Shown here one piece after another: positions 43,241 to 52,399 of a DNA stretch of 64,000 nt. The notes below the pieces were generated by a model. That model ran no database searches. It saw nothing but the letters and a program-made list of their open reading frames with translations, and was not told the DNA's origin. The first letter of the stretch is position 1, and each line of letters starts with the position of its first letter. The DNA lies in assembly GCF_040359615.1 (NCBI RefSeq), contig NZ_CP132942.1, positions 3,844,001 through 3,908,000 of the forward strand. Direction: 5' to 3'. The position numbers were made by a program, and so were the translations under genes. Source of the DNA: Tunturibacter psychrotolerans. Its GTDB lineage: Bacteria; Acidobacteriota; Terriglobia; Terriglobales; Acidobacteriaceae.

Positions 43241-44401
43241 ATGAAGCGCGTTTCGAGTTGTCTGTCGGTATTTGTGTTGAGTACTTTGCTGTTCCCCTGC
43301 TCCATTCGTGCTCAGACAGCGGAGCCGACAACAGGCAACGTAGGGATTGGTGTCGCCGCGACCGTCGCGCCGATCGGGGTATCTGCGATCAGCGTTGCTA
43401 AGTACGGGGCCAGAGGTGATGGGAGTGCCGACGACACGGCAGCCATCAATTCCGCGATGTCGGCGTGTGTGGCGCGCGCTCTTCCGCACAACGGGTGTGT
43501 CCTCTACTTCCCGGCGGGTGTCTATATCACCACAGGACTCACACTCCGGTCCTATGTGCATATGAAGGGCGATGGATGGGGCACTTCTGTCCTGTTGCTG
43601 AAGCCACATACCGCGGCAAATGTTCTGACCGTGCCTGTAGACGCGTTCAACTTCAGCATCACTGGCCTGACGCTTGATGGTAACTCTGAAAAGGGAGGGA
43701 GCGGCAATTGCTTTTTCGTTGCTCCTACGTCCACCGGGCCGGCGGAGTGGAACACCGCCAGTAAGGAAACGGCTCCGGTCAATGCTCAAAAATGGGGCCA
43801 TGTAGAGGAGGTCATGTTTTCGCATTGCTCGGGGGATGGCATTCACATTAATGCTTTTAATTACATGCTGTTTTTCGACAACTTCTATGTGTTCGATAAC
43901 GGCGTCTATGGCATTTACACAGAAGGCACGAATAGTGGATTCACTAATTTTCAGATCGAGCGGAACGGCACAGCCGGGATTCACCTCGCAGGTTCGAATG
44001 ACCGGTTCACCTCCGGTGAAGTGATCTGGAATGGGGGAACCGTGGGAACTGAGGCCGCGGTGTACGTATCGGGCGCACGGAACATCATAACGGCTGTCGA
44101 AACGGAAGATAGCTATACCAATGGTTTCTTCGACAAGGGCAACGACAATGTGTTTATGGGGTGCGTCTCCGATTCCAATGGTTATGTTGAAAAGAACGTA
44201 AACGCATCTTCAAGGGCCGCGAGCGGCTTTGTCATCGCTGGGTCAGGCGGCGTCTACATCGGCGACAAGGTGACAAGCTATCGTCGCCGGCTGCCGGATG
44301 GGAACTACACTACGGAGTGGCCCTATAGCCTTGAAAGCCGCGACAATGGGAAGATCGACATCACCTATGACAGCACGAATAAACCGCCTCGCACACGCTA
44401 G
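43241..44401 (+). CDS. Secreted right-handed beta-helix (pectate-lyase-superfamily) protein
   Basis: The ~386-residue protein has a signal peptide (MKRVSSCLSVFVLSTLLFPCSIRAQ) and the pectate-lyase-3 opening 'VAKYGARGDGSADDTAAINSAMSACV', then 'CVLYFPAGVYITTGLTLRS', as in polysaccharide lyases and phage tailspikes. Repeating turns ('FDNGVYGIYTEGTNSGFTNFQIERNGTAGIHLAGSN') form a beta-helix. It probably binds or cuts a polysaccharide; no catalytic site can be pointed to. ATG at 43241 has SD 'agagg' about 6 nt upstream; a longer frame starts at 43211. Confidence 0.82.
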   Translation: MKRVSSCLSVFVLSTLLFPCSIRAQTAEPTTGNVGIGVAATVAPIGVSAISVAKYGARGDGSADDTAAINSAMSACVARALPHNGCVLYFPAGVYITTGLTLRSYVHMKGDGWGTSVLLLKPHTAANVLTVPVDAFNFSITGLTLDGNSEKGGSGNCFFVAPTSTGPAEWNTASKETAPVNAQKWGHVEEVMFSHCSGDGIHINAFNYMLFFDNFYVFDNGVYGIYTEGTNSGFTNFQIERNGTAGIHLAGSNDRFTSGEVIWNGGTVGTEAAVYVSGARNIITAVETEDSYTNGFFDKGNDNVFMGCVSDSNGYVEKNVNASSRAASGFVIAGSGGVYIGDKVTSYRRRLPDGNYTTEWPYSLESRDNGKIDITYDSTNKPPRTR

Positions 44402-44931
44402 GCCAAGCTAGCGCAAGAAGGCTCCCTCGTAATCTCAACTCACGATGGTATTGCGATGATTCTGTTGCTTCTATTGCTGATTTATCTCGGCATCGCGTGC
44501 TGATACGACGGCTTCTGAAAGCGGAAGAAGCGACGGTCGCAACGATCACATCGGAACGGATAGAGAAAGATCATGCTCAAGATCTTATCGAGTGGATGAC
44601 GATGGGACCGTCGGACTTCACCTTGGCTTATACATTCTGGGCATTTCGGCATCATGATTTTGCTCCGGGGAGGCGCAAAGAATAATCCCATACCAGTTTG
44701 GGGAGGGGAGTACCACCTTTGTGGTATTTACTTGCGGCAGAGAGGCTCACTCCAGTTTGACCGGCTAACGACTGCGATGAGGCCACGCCGCTGCGGCAAG
44801 CTAAATCGGAAGGAATGGCGACTTCTGCGAAAGCGGCGGCGGCTGGGGAGCATCGATTCGCGAAGAGCGTCGCTGCAACGGCTGGGATAGACTCGGGAGA
44901 AACCGACCGCTCGTGACAGGCAGGAGCCATC
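44402..44931. other. Spacer holding a small minus-strand gene and a hairpin
   Basis: Apart from the zinc-ribbon gene at 44482-44652, I see only a small palindrome, 'taccacctttgtggta' (about 44711-44726), and no promoter that I would defend. The plus-strand frame at 44497-44685 is antisense to the zinc-ribbon gene and is not supported. Confidence 0.45.
44482..44652 (-). CDS. Small zinc-ribbon protein
   Basis: This 56-residue protein begins 'MPKCPECISQGEVRRSHRH' and continues 'LSMIFLYPFRCDRCDRRFFRF'. The CPEC and CDRC pairs form a zinc-ribbon knuckle around a basic/hydrophobic middle. Similar short proteins are common in Acidobacteria but have no known role. The ATG at 44652 (or 44655, one codon earlier) has the SD 'cggag' upstream. 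It lies on the minus strand between the beta-helix gene and the secreted protein. Confidence 0.6.
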   Translation of the reverse strand: MPKCPECISQGEVRRSHRHPLDKILSMIFLYPFRCDRCDRRFFRFQKPSYQHAMPR

Positions 44932-46230
44932 ATGTCGATTCAAAAAATCATTCAACCTATCGGATTTCTCGTCCTATTAGGGAGCGTGGCGTCTGCGCAG
45001 ACCACAAGCGATAATCCACGTGCAGCGGCTGCGACGAATTGCCTCGTGCAGAACCCAACCGCTTCACCTCAAGTGTTGTCGGGCAAGGTAAATCTTACTG
45101 GCGATTCGAGCGCCCGCACCTTCCAGAACCCGGAGTTGTCTATCCCACTGACGGACACGTCTCCCGCGACGACCAATCCCGGAGCGCAGGCTGATTTGCG
45201 GCTCACCCCCGCGCTCCACATTGAAATCAACGATAAGGGGCCGAACGATGCCTCCCCTTTTTACGGAGCCCATAATTGCAATTACACGACGGGCACGGCG
45301 TCTTCGAATGGCGCGTGTGTTGGGATGGTTCCTATTGTCGTTAGTTCGGAGAAGGATGAGCATTACGGGCTGGAGGCGATCAACGCTATTGTCCAGGTAG
45401 GTAATCACGATCCTCTCGTGCAGGCTCAAGGAATTGAGTTGAATATGTTCAACAACTCTGGCTCGGACAGTACCGTTTTGCCAAACTCAAACTTCAGCCG
45501 CGGACCATATCTTGGCTATACGGCGACTGCCGGCGGGGGCAACGCGATGGTCTCCGCCTTTACCGTGCAGGATCAACGATCAGTAGGGGCTCCTCACTCC
45601 GGTTGGCATCATGGATTTTGGGTTCCGTTTGCTTACGATGACGGGGTTCTGGTCGGGTTTCCCGGAGGGGGCGGACCTCCTATTGGTTTGCATCAGGCTG
45701 CAACGTGCAGAGCAACAGCGACAGCGAACTGCAGCTCGATTCCGTTGCAGTTTGATTCCAGCTATTCCGACGGATCGGCCTCGCACCCGTTTGCGACACA
45801 GCTTTATGCCTTTTCTCCGCCGGGATTCAACCAGGCACAGTGTTTAGCGGTTTCGTTCACTTCTGGAACGAACGTCTTCAGTACCTGCTCTAACGGCAAC
45901 ACGACGCAGGGTCGTACGACTGTCAATGGACCTCTCGTGATCAACAACCAGGAGTTGTTCATTGGGGGCGCCGCTGCAGGTGTAGAAGTGGGCAACAGTG
46001 CTACCACTGCGCCCTACATTGATCTTCACTCTTCGGGCAATGCAATCGACTACGACGCACGTATTCAGGTCACCGGCGGGACCTCGGCGGTAGGACAGGG
46101 CACGATCGATTTGATTGGGTCGCATATCGCAACCAATGGCGAAAAAGGCTTGACTCACACAGTGAAACTGCCATGCGGAACTATCACATTCACAAATGGC
46201 CTGCTCACCGGTGTTAGCGGAACCTGCTAG
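44932..46230 (+). CDS. Secreted protein of unknown function
   Basis: I do not recognise a family. The 432-residue product has a signal peptide (MSIQKIIQPIGFLVLLGSVASAQ) and a Gly/Ser/Thr/Asn-rich, probably all-beta mature region with several cysteines (for example 'AHNCNYTTGTASSNGACVG', 'CRATATANCSSIPL', 'GVSGTC' at the end) that could form disulfides. Segments such as 'VNGPLVINNQELFIGGAAAGVEVG' look like a short beta-stack of the kind found in tail-fibre or adhesin proteins. ATG at 44932 has a good SD (aggag). It may work with the neighbouring beta-helix protein on an extracellular polysaccharide. Confidence 0.7.
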   Translation: MSIQKIIQPIGFLVLLGSVASAQTTSDNPRAAAATNCLVQNPTASPQVLSGKVNLTGDSSARTFQNPELSIPLTDTSPATTNPGAQADLRLTPALHIEINDKGPNDASPFYGAHNCNYTTGTASSNGACVGMVPIVVSSEKDEHYGLEAINAIVQVGNHDPLVQAQGIELNMFNNSGSDSTVLPNSNFSRGPYLGYTATAGGGNAMVSAFTVQDQRSVGAPHSGWHHGFWVPFAYDDGVLVGFPGGGGPPIGLHQAATCRATATANCSSIPLQFDSSYSDGSASHPFATQLYAFSPPGFNQAQCLAVSFTSGTNVFSTCSNGNTTQGRTTVNGPLVINNQELFIGGAAAGVEVGNSATTAPYIDLHSSGNAIDYDARIQVTGGTSAVGQGTIDLIGSHIATNGEKGLTHTVKLPCGTITFTNGLLTGVSGTC

Positions 46231-46298
46231 CGGGAGCGTCCAGGCGCTATTAGTCGCGAGCAATCCACAAAACGACAATAACGCCAAACAAGGACAAA

Positions 46299-46646
46299 TC
46301 AGGCGATGTTGATGCCGTGGTCCTCCGCCTGGCCGAAGACGGAAAGAAGATTTGTCATCTTCAGCACGTTTCGAAGCTGCTTCCCAAGGTGAAGCAGTTT
46401 GAACTCGCATCCCGTTTGCTTGGCAGTTGAGTACAGTCGCACCAACGCGCCAAGTCCCATGCTGTCCACATAGGTCAAGTCTTGTAAGTCAATCACTACC
46501 AGTTTCAACTGAGGCAGAAGATGCTTCACCTCTTGGTAGAGCTCTTCGGTGGTGCCTGCTACGAATCGGCCGTGACATTTCACAACGGCTGAGTCCCCGT
46601 CACGTTCGATTTCAAAGGTTAAAACTTTTACGATCTCTTCGGGCAT
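46299..46646 (-). CDS. STAS-domain anti-sigma-factor antagonist
   Basis: The ~115-residue protein is a single STAS domain. 'VVIDLQDLTYVDSMGLGALVRLY' contains the Ser that a partner kinase phosphorylates, as in SpoIIAA/RsbV. Unphosphorylated forms bind an anti-sigma kinase and free a sigma factor. No kinase or sigma gene is next to it, so its partner is elsewhere. The ATG at 46646 has SD 'aggag' 7 nt upstream; a TTG at 46664 gives a longer form. Confidence 0.88.
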   Translation of the reverse strand: MPEEIVKVLTFEIERDGDSAVVKCHGRFVAGTTEELYQEVKHLLPQLKLVVIDLQDLTYVDSMGLGALVRLYSTAKQTGCEFKLLHLGKQLRNVLKMTNLLSVFGQAEDHGINIA

Positions 46647-46817
46647 ATCGATTGCTCCTGGCAAGATACGAGCATTGGGGTGGAGTGTTGACCTGAGAAT
46701 TCTCGCATACAGAACTGAATGCTGGAACAGACTCGTGAAGATTTGCGGAGATTTATGAGGGATAGGATGGAACGCTGAATTGTGCTGCGCTTTTCGTATC
46801 GGACTTACAATCCCTCT

Positions 46818-47531
46818 ATGTGCGGACGATATGGGCTCAAATCAGACAAACAAAAGATAGCGGACGAGTTTCATGCAAAGAAGGTGAGTCCGAAGGTCGT
46901 GTTAGCACCCAACTACAACGTCGCTCCCAGCATTCACCTACCGGTCGTGAGACTGGATGAAGAAGGCGACCGCGAACTGACGCTTATGCGATGGGGTTTG
47001 ATTCCCTTCTACTCGAAGGACGACAAAGCAGCAAACAAGATGACCAATGCACGCGCCGAAACCGTGGCGACATTACCAGCCTATCGCGAGGCGTTCAGAC
47101 GACGGCGCTGCATCGTCCCTGCGGATTGGTTCTATGAGTGGCAGGGCCTGGATACCAAGAGGAAGAAGACGCAGTCATGGGCGATCGCGAGGAAGGATAG
47201 GCGGCTTTTCGGGATGGCAGGTCTTTGGGAGAGTTGGAACGACCCTGTGACTCGCCAACCGTTGGAGACGTACACCATCCTGACTACAGATCCTAACGAA
47301 GTGATGCAGCCCATCCACACAAGAATGCCTGTCATTCTGCGTCCAGAGGAGTATCAGAGGTGGCTTGAGCCGCTCGATTCTGCCAGACCTCCAACGGACC
47401 TCCTGAGACCTTCTCTCGTAGCCCTGGAGGCATGGAAGGTTGATCCCAAGGTTGGGAACGTCAGGAACATTGGCCCAGAGCTTTGTGAGCCCTGGAATGA
47501 CGACCTCCCGACGCCTTCCCTTTTTGGATGA
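46818..47531 (+). CDS. SRAP-domain (HMCES/YedK) abasic-site-crosslinking protein
   Basis: SRAP proteins form a covalent thiazolidine link to abasic sites in single-stranded DNA through their Cys2. The start is fixed by biology: ATG at 46818 gives 'MCGRYGL' with Cys at position 2, whereas the frame opens earlier at 46782. Other active-site residues are visible in 'NARAETVATLPAYREAF' (Asn), 'CIVPADWFYEWQ' (Glu) and 'IHTRMPVIL' (His). The 237-residue length is normal. No SOS genes are next to it. Confidence 0.93.
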   Translation: MCGRYGLKSDKQKIADEFHAKKVSPKVVLAPNYNVAPSIHLPVVRLDEEGDRELTLMRWGLIPFYSKDDKAANKMTNARAETVATLPAYREAFRRRRCIVPADWFYEWQGLDTKRKKTQSWAIARKDRRLFGMAGLWESWNDPVTRQPLETYTILTTDPNEVMQPIHTRMPVILRPEEYQRWLEPLDSARPPTDLLRPSLVALEAWKVDPKVGNVRNIGPELCEPWNDDLPTPSLFG

Positions 47532-47563
47532 ATCATTCGTTTGGTGGGAGTAGACACATCCTG

Positions 47564-48610
47564 TTAGATCCTGGGGATTCGCAGGCTCGCTTGACGAAGT
47601 GTTTCCGCGGCGGATTCGGGAGTGATGTCCCGTTGCGGCGAACCTAGCAATTCGTATCCAACCATGAACTTTCGAATGGTGGCGGACCGCAGCAGGGGAG
47701 GGAAAAAGTGGGCGTGAAACTGCCACTCGGGGTGTTCGTGCTCGTCGCACGGCGCAGGATGCAGCCCCATGGAGTATGGGAACGGAGTGTCGAAGACCTG
47801 ATCGTAAGTGGCCGTGACCGAATGCAGAATGGAAGCGAAGTCTGAGCGCTCAGCCTCAGTGAAGGCTTGCAGATCGGTGACGTGGCGTCGGGGCAGAATC
47901 ATCACTTCGAACGGCCACACTGCCCAGAAAGGAACGACGGCGACGAAGCTTGCGTTCTGCGCGACGACGCGTTCGCCGAGTGATTCTTCTAGCTTTTGGT
48001 ATTCGCACAGCAGGTTTGATTGGTGTTCAGCGAAGTAGTCTCGTTGTCCGGCCAGCTCTGAGACGACCTCATCGGGGATCGAACGGCTGGCCCATAGCTG
48101 GCCGTGAGGATGGGGATTACTCGCGCCCATCATCGCTCCGCGATTCTCAAAGATTTGTACGTAATGGATGTCTTCGCGGGCGCCAAGTTCTGCGTATTGT
48201 TCGCTCCACACATCGACGACTGCGCGAATTTCGGGAACCGACATCTTCGCCAACGTAAGGTCGTGACGTGGGGAGAAGCAGATGACGCGGCATATTCCAC
48301 TTTCGCCCTCTGCCAGCAGGAGGCCCCTGTCGCCTTCATCACTCGAAAATTGCGGAGCATCTGGCTTCAATGCGGCGAAGTCGTTTTCGAAGACGTAGGT
48401 GCTGGTGTATTGGTCTGTTCGTACGCCGCCGGCGCGAAGATTTCCGGGGCAGAGATAGCAGGTGGGGTCGTAGGAGAGAGCGACCTCGGTTGACTTCGAC
48501 TCAGTCTGACCTTGCCAGGGGCGCTGCGTTCGATGGGGGGAGACGAGCACCCATTCGCGCTTGAGAGGATTGAAGCGGCGGTGAGGATTTTGCTGGGCCT
48601 GAGGAATCAA
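47564..48610 (-). CDS. galT: Galactose-1-phosphate uridylyltransferase
   Basis: GalT swaps UMP between UDP-glucose and galactose-1-phosphate in the Leloir pathway. The catalytic HIT-like motif 'SNPHPHGQLWASRSIP' contains the UMP-accepting His. 'RFNPLKREWVLVSPHRTQRPWQG' and 'CYLCPGN' are the conserved N-terminal and zinc-binding parts. The start is TTG at 48610, overlapping the galK stop as TTGA (4 nt), which implies translational coupling. A longer frame to 48670 exists but lies wholly inside galK. Confidence 0.93.
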   Translation of the reverse strand: MIPQAQQNPHRRFNPLKREWVLVSPHRTQRPWQGQTESKSTEVALSYDPTCYLCPGNLRAGGVRTDQYTSTYVFENDFAALKPDAPQFSSDEGDRGLLLAEGESGICRVICFSPRHDLTLAKMSVPEIRAVVDVWSEQYAELGAREDIHYVQIFENRGAMMGASNPHPHGQLWASRSIPDEVVSELAGQRDYFAEHQSNLLCEYQKLEESLGERVVAQNASFVAVVPFWAVWPFEVMILPRRHVTDLQAFTEAERSDFASILHSVTATYDQVFDTPFPYSMGLHPAPCDEHEHPEWQFHAHFFPPLLRSATIRKFMVGYELLGSPQRDITPESAAETLRQASLRIPRI

Positions 48611-49782
48611 TGGGTGCCCCCGTGTGCCGTCAAGGCGAGCGCACCGTCGGAGGGGGCAGTGACGAAGCATTGCGCCGCGATTCCGGTTTTTGCCGCGTAC
48701 TGTTCCTGCAGCGTTGCGACGAATTGTTCGGCGGCGTCAGCGCGTACGATGTTCACCGTGCATCCGCCGAACCCGCCGCCGGTGATGCGGGAACCGTAAC
48801 ACTCTGGCTGCTGCATGGCGATCTCGACCAGCGTGTCGATCTCAGCGCAGCTTGCTTGGAAGTCATCTCGCATGCTCGTGTGAGCCTCAACCATCAAGGT
48901 TCCAAATCGCTTCATGTCTTCGTTCAGCAGCGCCTCCCGTGCATCCAACACACGTTGATTTTCTGTGATGATGTGACGGCATCGCATGTAGCTGGGCGAA
49001 GACATCTTACTTTTGCAGGCTTCGAGATCTTCGAGAGTAGCGTCGCGGAGAAGATTGATACCCGGTAGTTCGCGCTGAAGAACGGCCTGACCGGCCTCGA
49101 CTTCATCGCGGCGATCGCCATATTCGCCCGTAGCGACGGCGTGTTTCACCATCGAGTTGCAGATGACGACGCGTATGTGTTCGGGCAACGGCAGAAGGTC
49201 GAAGGTGAGGGAGCGGCAGTCAAGGAGCATCGCGCGATGTGCTACGGCGCCAGCGACGACAAACTGATCCATGATGCCGCACTTTGCGCCGACGTAGTCG
49301 TTTTCGGCTCGCCGGCAGAGAGTTGCGAGTTTTTCGAGTGGGAGCTTCGCTCCGGCGTGGTGTTGAAGAGCCATTGCTGTGGCCACCTCGACCGAGGCTG
49401 AGGAGCTTAGACCAGCGCCAAGCGGGACGTCTCCTGCGATAGTCATGCTGAAGCCATCGATAGGGATATTTTCCTGTTGGAGGGCCCACAGGACGCCGGC
49501 GGGATAGTCGGACCAGTGACCGCGCGGGGTGGGCTTTAGAGAGGCTATTTCGAAGGTGGCTTCCTCTTTGTAGTTTGCTGAGTAAAAGATGGCGAGTCCG
49601 TCGTGCCTGGGGCCGATGACCGCGATGGTATGGAAGCCTATCGCCATGGGCATGACCAGGCCGCCGGTGTAGTCGGTGTGTTCACCGATGAGATTGACTC
49701 GGGCTGGCGCGGCGGATGCGTGCCCCTGCTGACCAAACTGCTGCTGATGAATCTGGAGCGTCTGCTCCTCTTCCACTTTCAT
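48607..49782 (-). CDS. galK: Galactokinase
   Basis: GalK phosphorylates alpha-D-galactose with ATP. The GHMP-kinase features are clear: 'APARVNLIGEHTDYTGGLVMPMA' (galactokinase signature), 'GDVPLGAGLSSSASVEVA' (ATP loop), 'CGIMDQFVVAGA' (catalytic Asp) and 'RITGGGFGGCTVNIV'. The 391 residues are a normal length. It is the first gene of a galK-galT operon; ATG at 49782. No epimerase (galE) or transporter is adjacent. Confidence 0.96.
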   Translation of the reverse strand: MKVEEEQTLQIHQQQFGQQGHASAAPARVNLIGEHTDYTGGLVMPMAIGFHTIAVIGPRHDGLAIFYSANYKEEATFEIASLKPTPRGHWSDYPAGVLWALQQENIPIDGFSMTIAGDVPLGAGLSSSASVEVATAMALQHHAGAKLPLEKLATLCRRAENDYVGAKCGIMDQFVVAGAVAHRAMLLDCRSLTFDLLPLPEHIRVVICNSMVKHAVATGEYGDRRDEVEAGQAVLQRELPGINLLRDATLEDLEACKSKMSSPSYMRCRHIITENQRVLDAREALLNEDMKRFGTLMVEAHTSMRDDFQASCAEIDTLVEIAMQQPECYGSRITGGGFGGCTVNIVRADAAEQFVATLQEQYAAKTGIAAQCFVTAPSDGALALTAHGGTH

Positions 49783-49815
49783 TCACGGATCCCGTATTCC
49801 TGAACCATCATACGA

Positions 49816-52398
49816 TTATTCTTCGCGGAGAACTTCCAACGGCTTTCGGCCAAGGATTCGGTGGCTTGCCACCCAGCCGGTTGCAACCGTCAGGACTGCT
49901 GTTCCGAGGAGGGCGCCGAGAGTCCACAGCCATTGGAAGTGGTAGGCGACGGTGAGTTTGTTGAGCAGGACTCGCGCGATGATGTTTGCGAAGAGAATGC
50001 CGACGGCTCCTGCAACCAGGCCGAGTACTGCGAATTCGATGGAGAAGACGGTGGCGATGCGGGCGCGTGTGGCGCCTAGGGTTTTGAGGACAACGACTTC
50101 CCGGATGCGGCGGTAGCGAGTTCCGGCGATCGAGCTGGCGAGAATGATGATGCCGGCGAAAATGGAAAATGCAGCGAGAAACTGAATGACGTAGGTGATC
50201 TGCATGACTACGGCTCTTACGGTTTCGAGCGCCTGGGCGACGTTGATTACCGTGACGGTCGGGAAGAAGTGGTAGAGAGCGCGCTGGAGATCGCCAACGT
50301 GGCTGGGGTCGGCATGGACGCCGCCGTACCAGACGACCGGCAGGCCAGCGAGTGCGGGCTGTGGCAGGATGAACTCCGCGCGCGAGTAGGCATGCTGGCC
50401 GTCGGATTTTGTGAGAGCCACGACGGTGGCGACGAACTGCGTGTCCTGTGCGGCGAAGGTGATGTGTGAACCTACCTGGACTCCGAGCCGGTCGGCCTGA
50501 CGTTTTTCGATGGCGACGACTGGGCGTTTTTCATCGATAGACCACCAGTTCCCTTCTACCGTTTTGGTTCCTGGAGGAGAGGTTGCGGACCAGGTGAGGC
50601 TGATGGAGCGGAGCATTCGCTTGGGGAAGTTCTTCAGCTTTGCCTCATTTGCCGGGACGCCGTCGATTTCGACGATGCGGGATGAGACGACGGGAAGGAG
50701 CTCTGGTGGCGCAGTGACGCTTGGTTGCGACTTGAGCAGTGCTCGGATTCCGGCGACTTCGTCGTTGGTGATATCGATGAGGAAGACGTTGGGGAGGTTG
50801 GGGGCGGCGGAGACGTGGAGTTCCGAGACGACTGCTTGTTGGACAAGATAGACGGTCATGATCTGCATGACGCCCAGGCCTAGTGCTGCGAGGAGAGCGG
50901 CGGAGGGGTTGCCGGGGCGGTAGAGATTGGCGAGACCGTGGCGAAGAGAGGATGGCAGATGGAGACGTGTCTTTGATAGGAAGAAGCGGAGGCCGGCGAG
51001 GACTCCTACCGAGGCCAGCAGGAGCACTGCTAGAACGGCGACGAGGCCGAATGAGAAGACTTCACCTACGACGAGCGAGTCGCTGAGTGTGGTTGCTATG
51101 GCTGCTAGTCCTGCAAGGATGAGGATTGCAGCGGCGACCTGCGCGAGATTTTTGGTGATCTTGCGCCACGCTGCGGTGACGAAGGGATCGTCGTTGTCTT
51201 CGACGGCTCGGCGAAGGATCAGGATGGGGCGGACCCCGCGAATGTCCAGCAGCGGTGGCAGGGTGAAAAGAAGTGTAGTGAGTAGACCGGCGGTCAGGCC
51301 GGTGATGACGGTGCGAGGCTGGAGATTGAACTCGGTGTCGACGTGGATGAGACGCGCCAGCAGGTGGGGGAAACTAAGCTGCACTGCGACGCCGAGAGCT
51401 ACGCCTAACAGACCACCTGCGAGACCGAGGAGGAGGGTCTGGAGGAGGTAGATTTTGATGATCTGGCCGGAGCGCGCGCCGAGAGACTTCATGATTGCGA
51501 TGGTGTCGAGGCGCTGTTGGAGGTGCGCCCGCATGGCCATGGCGACGCCGATCGCTCCAAGGACGAGGGCGACGAGGCTCATGAGGGAGAGCAGGCTGGT
51601 GGCGCGATCGAGGCCTTGCGTGAGCGCTGGATTGGTCTCGCGGTAGTCGATGACCTGTGCCTCGGGGAGGAGTTTTTCGAGGCGCAGCTTCAGGTCGGCT
51701 ACAGCTTTGTCGGAGATGGGGGCGCCGTTGGCGGGTCTGGGGACTTTGAAGAGATACCGCTGGCCGGCGTGGCTTCCGGGGGCGAGGAGGCCGCTGGCTT
51801 CAAGGCCTTCGCGCGAGATGAGCACGCGTGGCCCTGCTGCGAAGCTTCCTGACAGGCGGTCGGGTTCGTTGACGACGACTGATGCGATTCGAAAAAACTG
51901 CGTGCCGATCTTGAGTTGATCACCTACTTTGAGGTTCAACCGCACGAGAAGATCATCAGCGACGGCGACGGTGTACGCAGTTAGTACGTTTTTTAGTTGG
52001 GCGGTTGGGGCGAGTTCTACTTGTCCGTAGAAGGGGTACATCGCGGGGTCTACGGATTTGAGCGAGACAAGCAACGGGTCGAGGGTCTTCGAGGACGACG
52101 CCATCGAGAGGAGTTCGGTGACGGGGGTGATCTCGACGCCGGTTGCGGCGATCTCGTCGAGCGCCTTCTGCTGGTCCGGGGTTGGCTGCTGAAACATCCT
52201 TGCGGAGAGATCCGCGGCCATGATCGCGCGGGCGCGATTGAGCAGAGTGCTTCGGAAGGACGAGGAGAAGCCGCGGACTCCCGTAAGCGCGGCGACACCG
52301 ATCGCGACCGAGAGGATGACGAAGAAAAATTTTCCGCGGGAGGAGTGCATCTCGCGAGCAGCGATCTTCGCAGCGGAACGATAGGAGAGAGTGGCCAC
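49816..52398 (-). CDS. ABC-transporter permease, YbbP-type (FtsX family)
   Basis: The 860-residue permease has the FtsX/MacB-like layout of the YbbP group: an N-terminal membrane helix ('KFFFVILSVAIGVAALTGVRGF'), a large periplasmic domain, three central helices ('RATSLLSLMSLVALVLGAIGVAMAMRA'), a second periplasmic domain and a C-terminal set ending 'ASHRILGRKPLEVLREE'. With the ATPase it forms an exporter or lipid/lipoprotein mechanotransmitter; E. coli YbbAP is linked to release of hydrophobic compounds. The GTG start at 52398 lies 1 nt after the ATPase stop codon. Five or more stop-free antisense frames here are shadows. Confidence 0.9.
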   Translation of the reverse strand: MATLSYRSAAKIAAREMHSSRGKFFFVILSVAIGVAALTGVRGFSSSFRSTLLNRARAIMAADLSARMFQQPTPDQQKALDEIAATGVEITPVTELLSMASSSKTLDPLLVSLKSVDPAMYPFYGQVELAPTAQLKNVLTAYTVAVADDLLVRLNLKVGDQLKIGTQFFRIASVVVNEPDRLSGSFAAGPRVLISREGLEASGLLAPGSHAGQRYLFKVPRPANGAPISDKAVADLKLRLEKLLPEAQVIDYRETNPALTQGLDRATSLLSLMSLVALVLGAIGVAMAMRAHLQQRLDTIAIMKSLGARSGQIIKIYLLQTLLLGLAGGLLGVALGVAVQLSFPHLLARLIHVDTEFNLQPRTVITGLTAGLLTTLLFTLPPLLDIRGVRPILILRRAVEDNDDPFVTAAWRKITKNLAQVAAAILILAGLAAIATTLSDSLVVGEVFSFGLVAVLAVLLLASVGVLAGLRFFLSKTRLHLPSSLRHGLANLYRPGNPSAALLAALGLGVMQIMTVYLVQQAVVSELHVSAAPNLPNVFLIDITNDEVAGIRALLKSQPSVTAPPELLPVVSSRIVEIDGVPANEAKLKNFPKRMLRSISLTWSATSPPGTKTVEGNWWSIDEKRPVVAIEKRQADRLGVQVGSHITFAAQDTQFVATVVALTKSDGQHAYSRAEFILPQPALAGLPVVWYGGVHADPSHVGDLQRALYHFFPTVTVINVAQALETVRAVVMQITYVIQFLAAFSIFAGIIILASSIAGTRYRRIREVVVLKTLGATRARIATVFSIEFAVLGLVAGAVGILFANIIARVLLNKLTVAYHFQWLWTLGALLGTAVLTVATGWVASHRILGRKPLEVLREE

Positions 52399-52399
52399 A

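Noticed and set aside
44497..44685. 62-residue plus-strand frame (MLIRRLLKAEE...)
   Set aside because: It is antisense to the zinc-ribbon gene, has no SD, and shows no motif.
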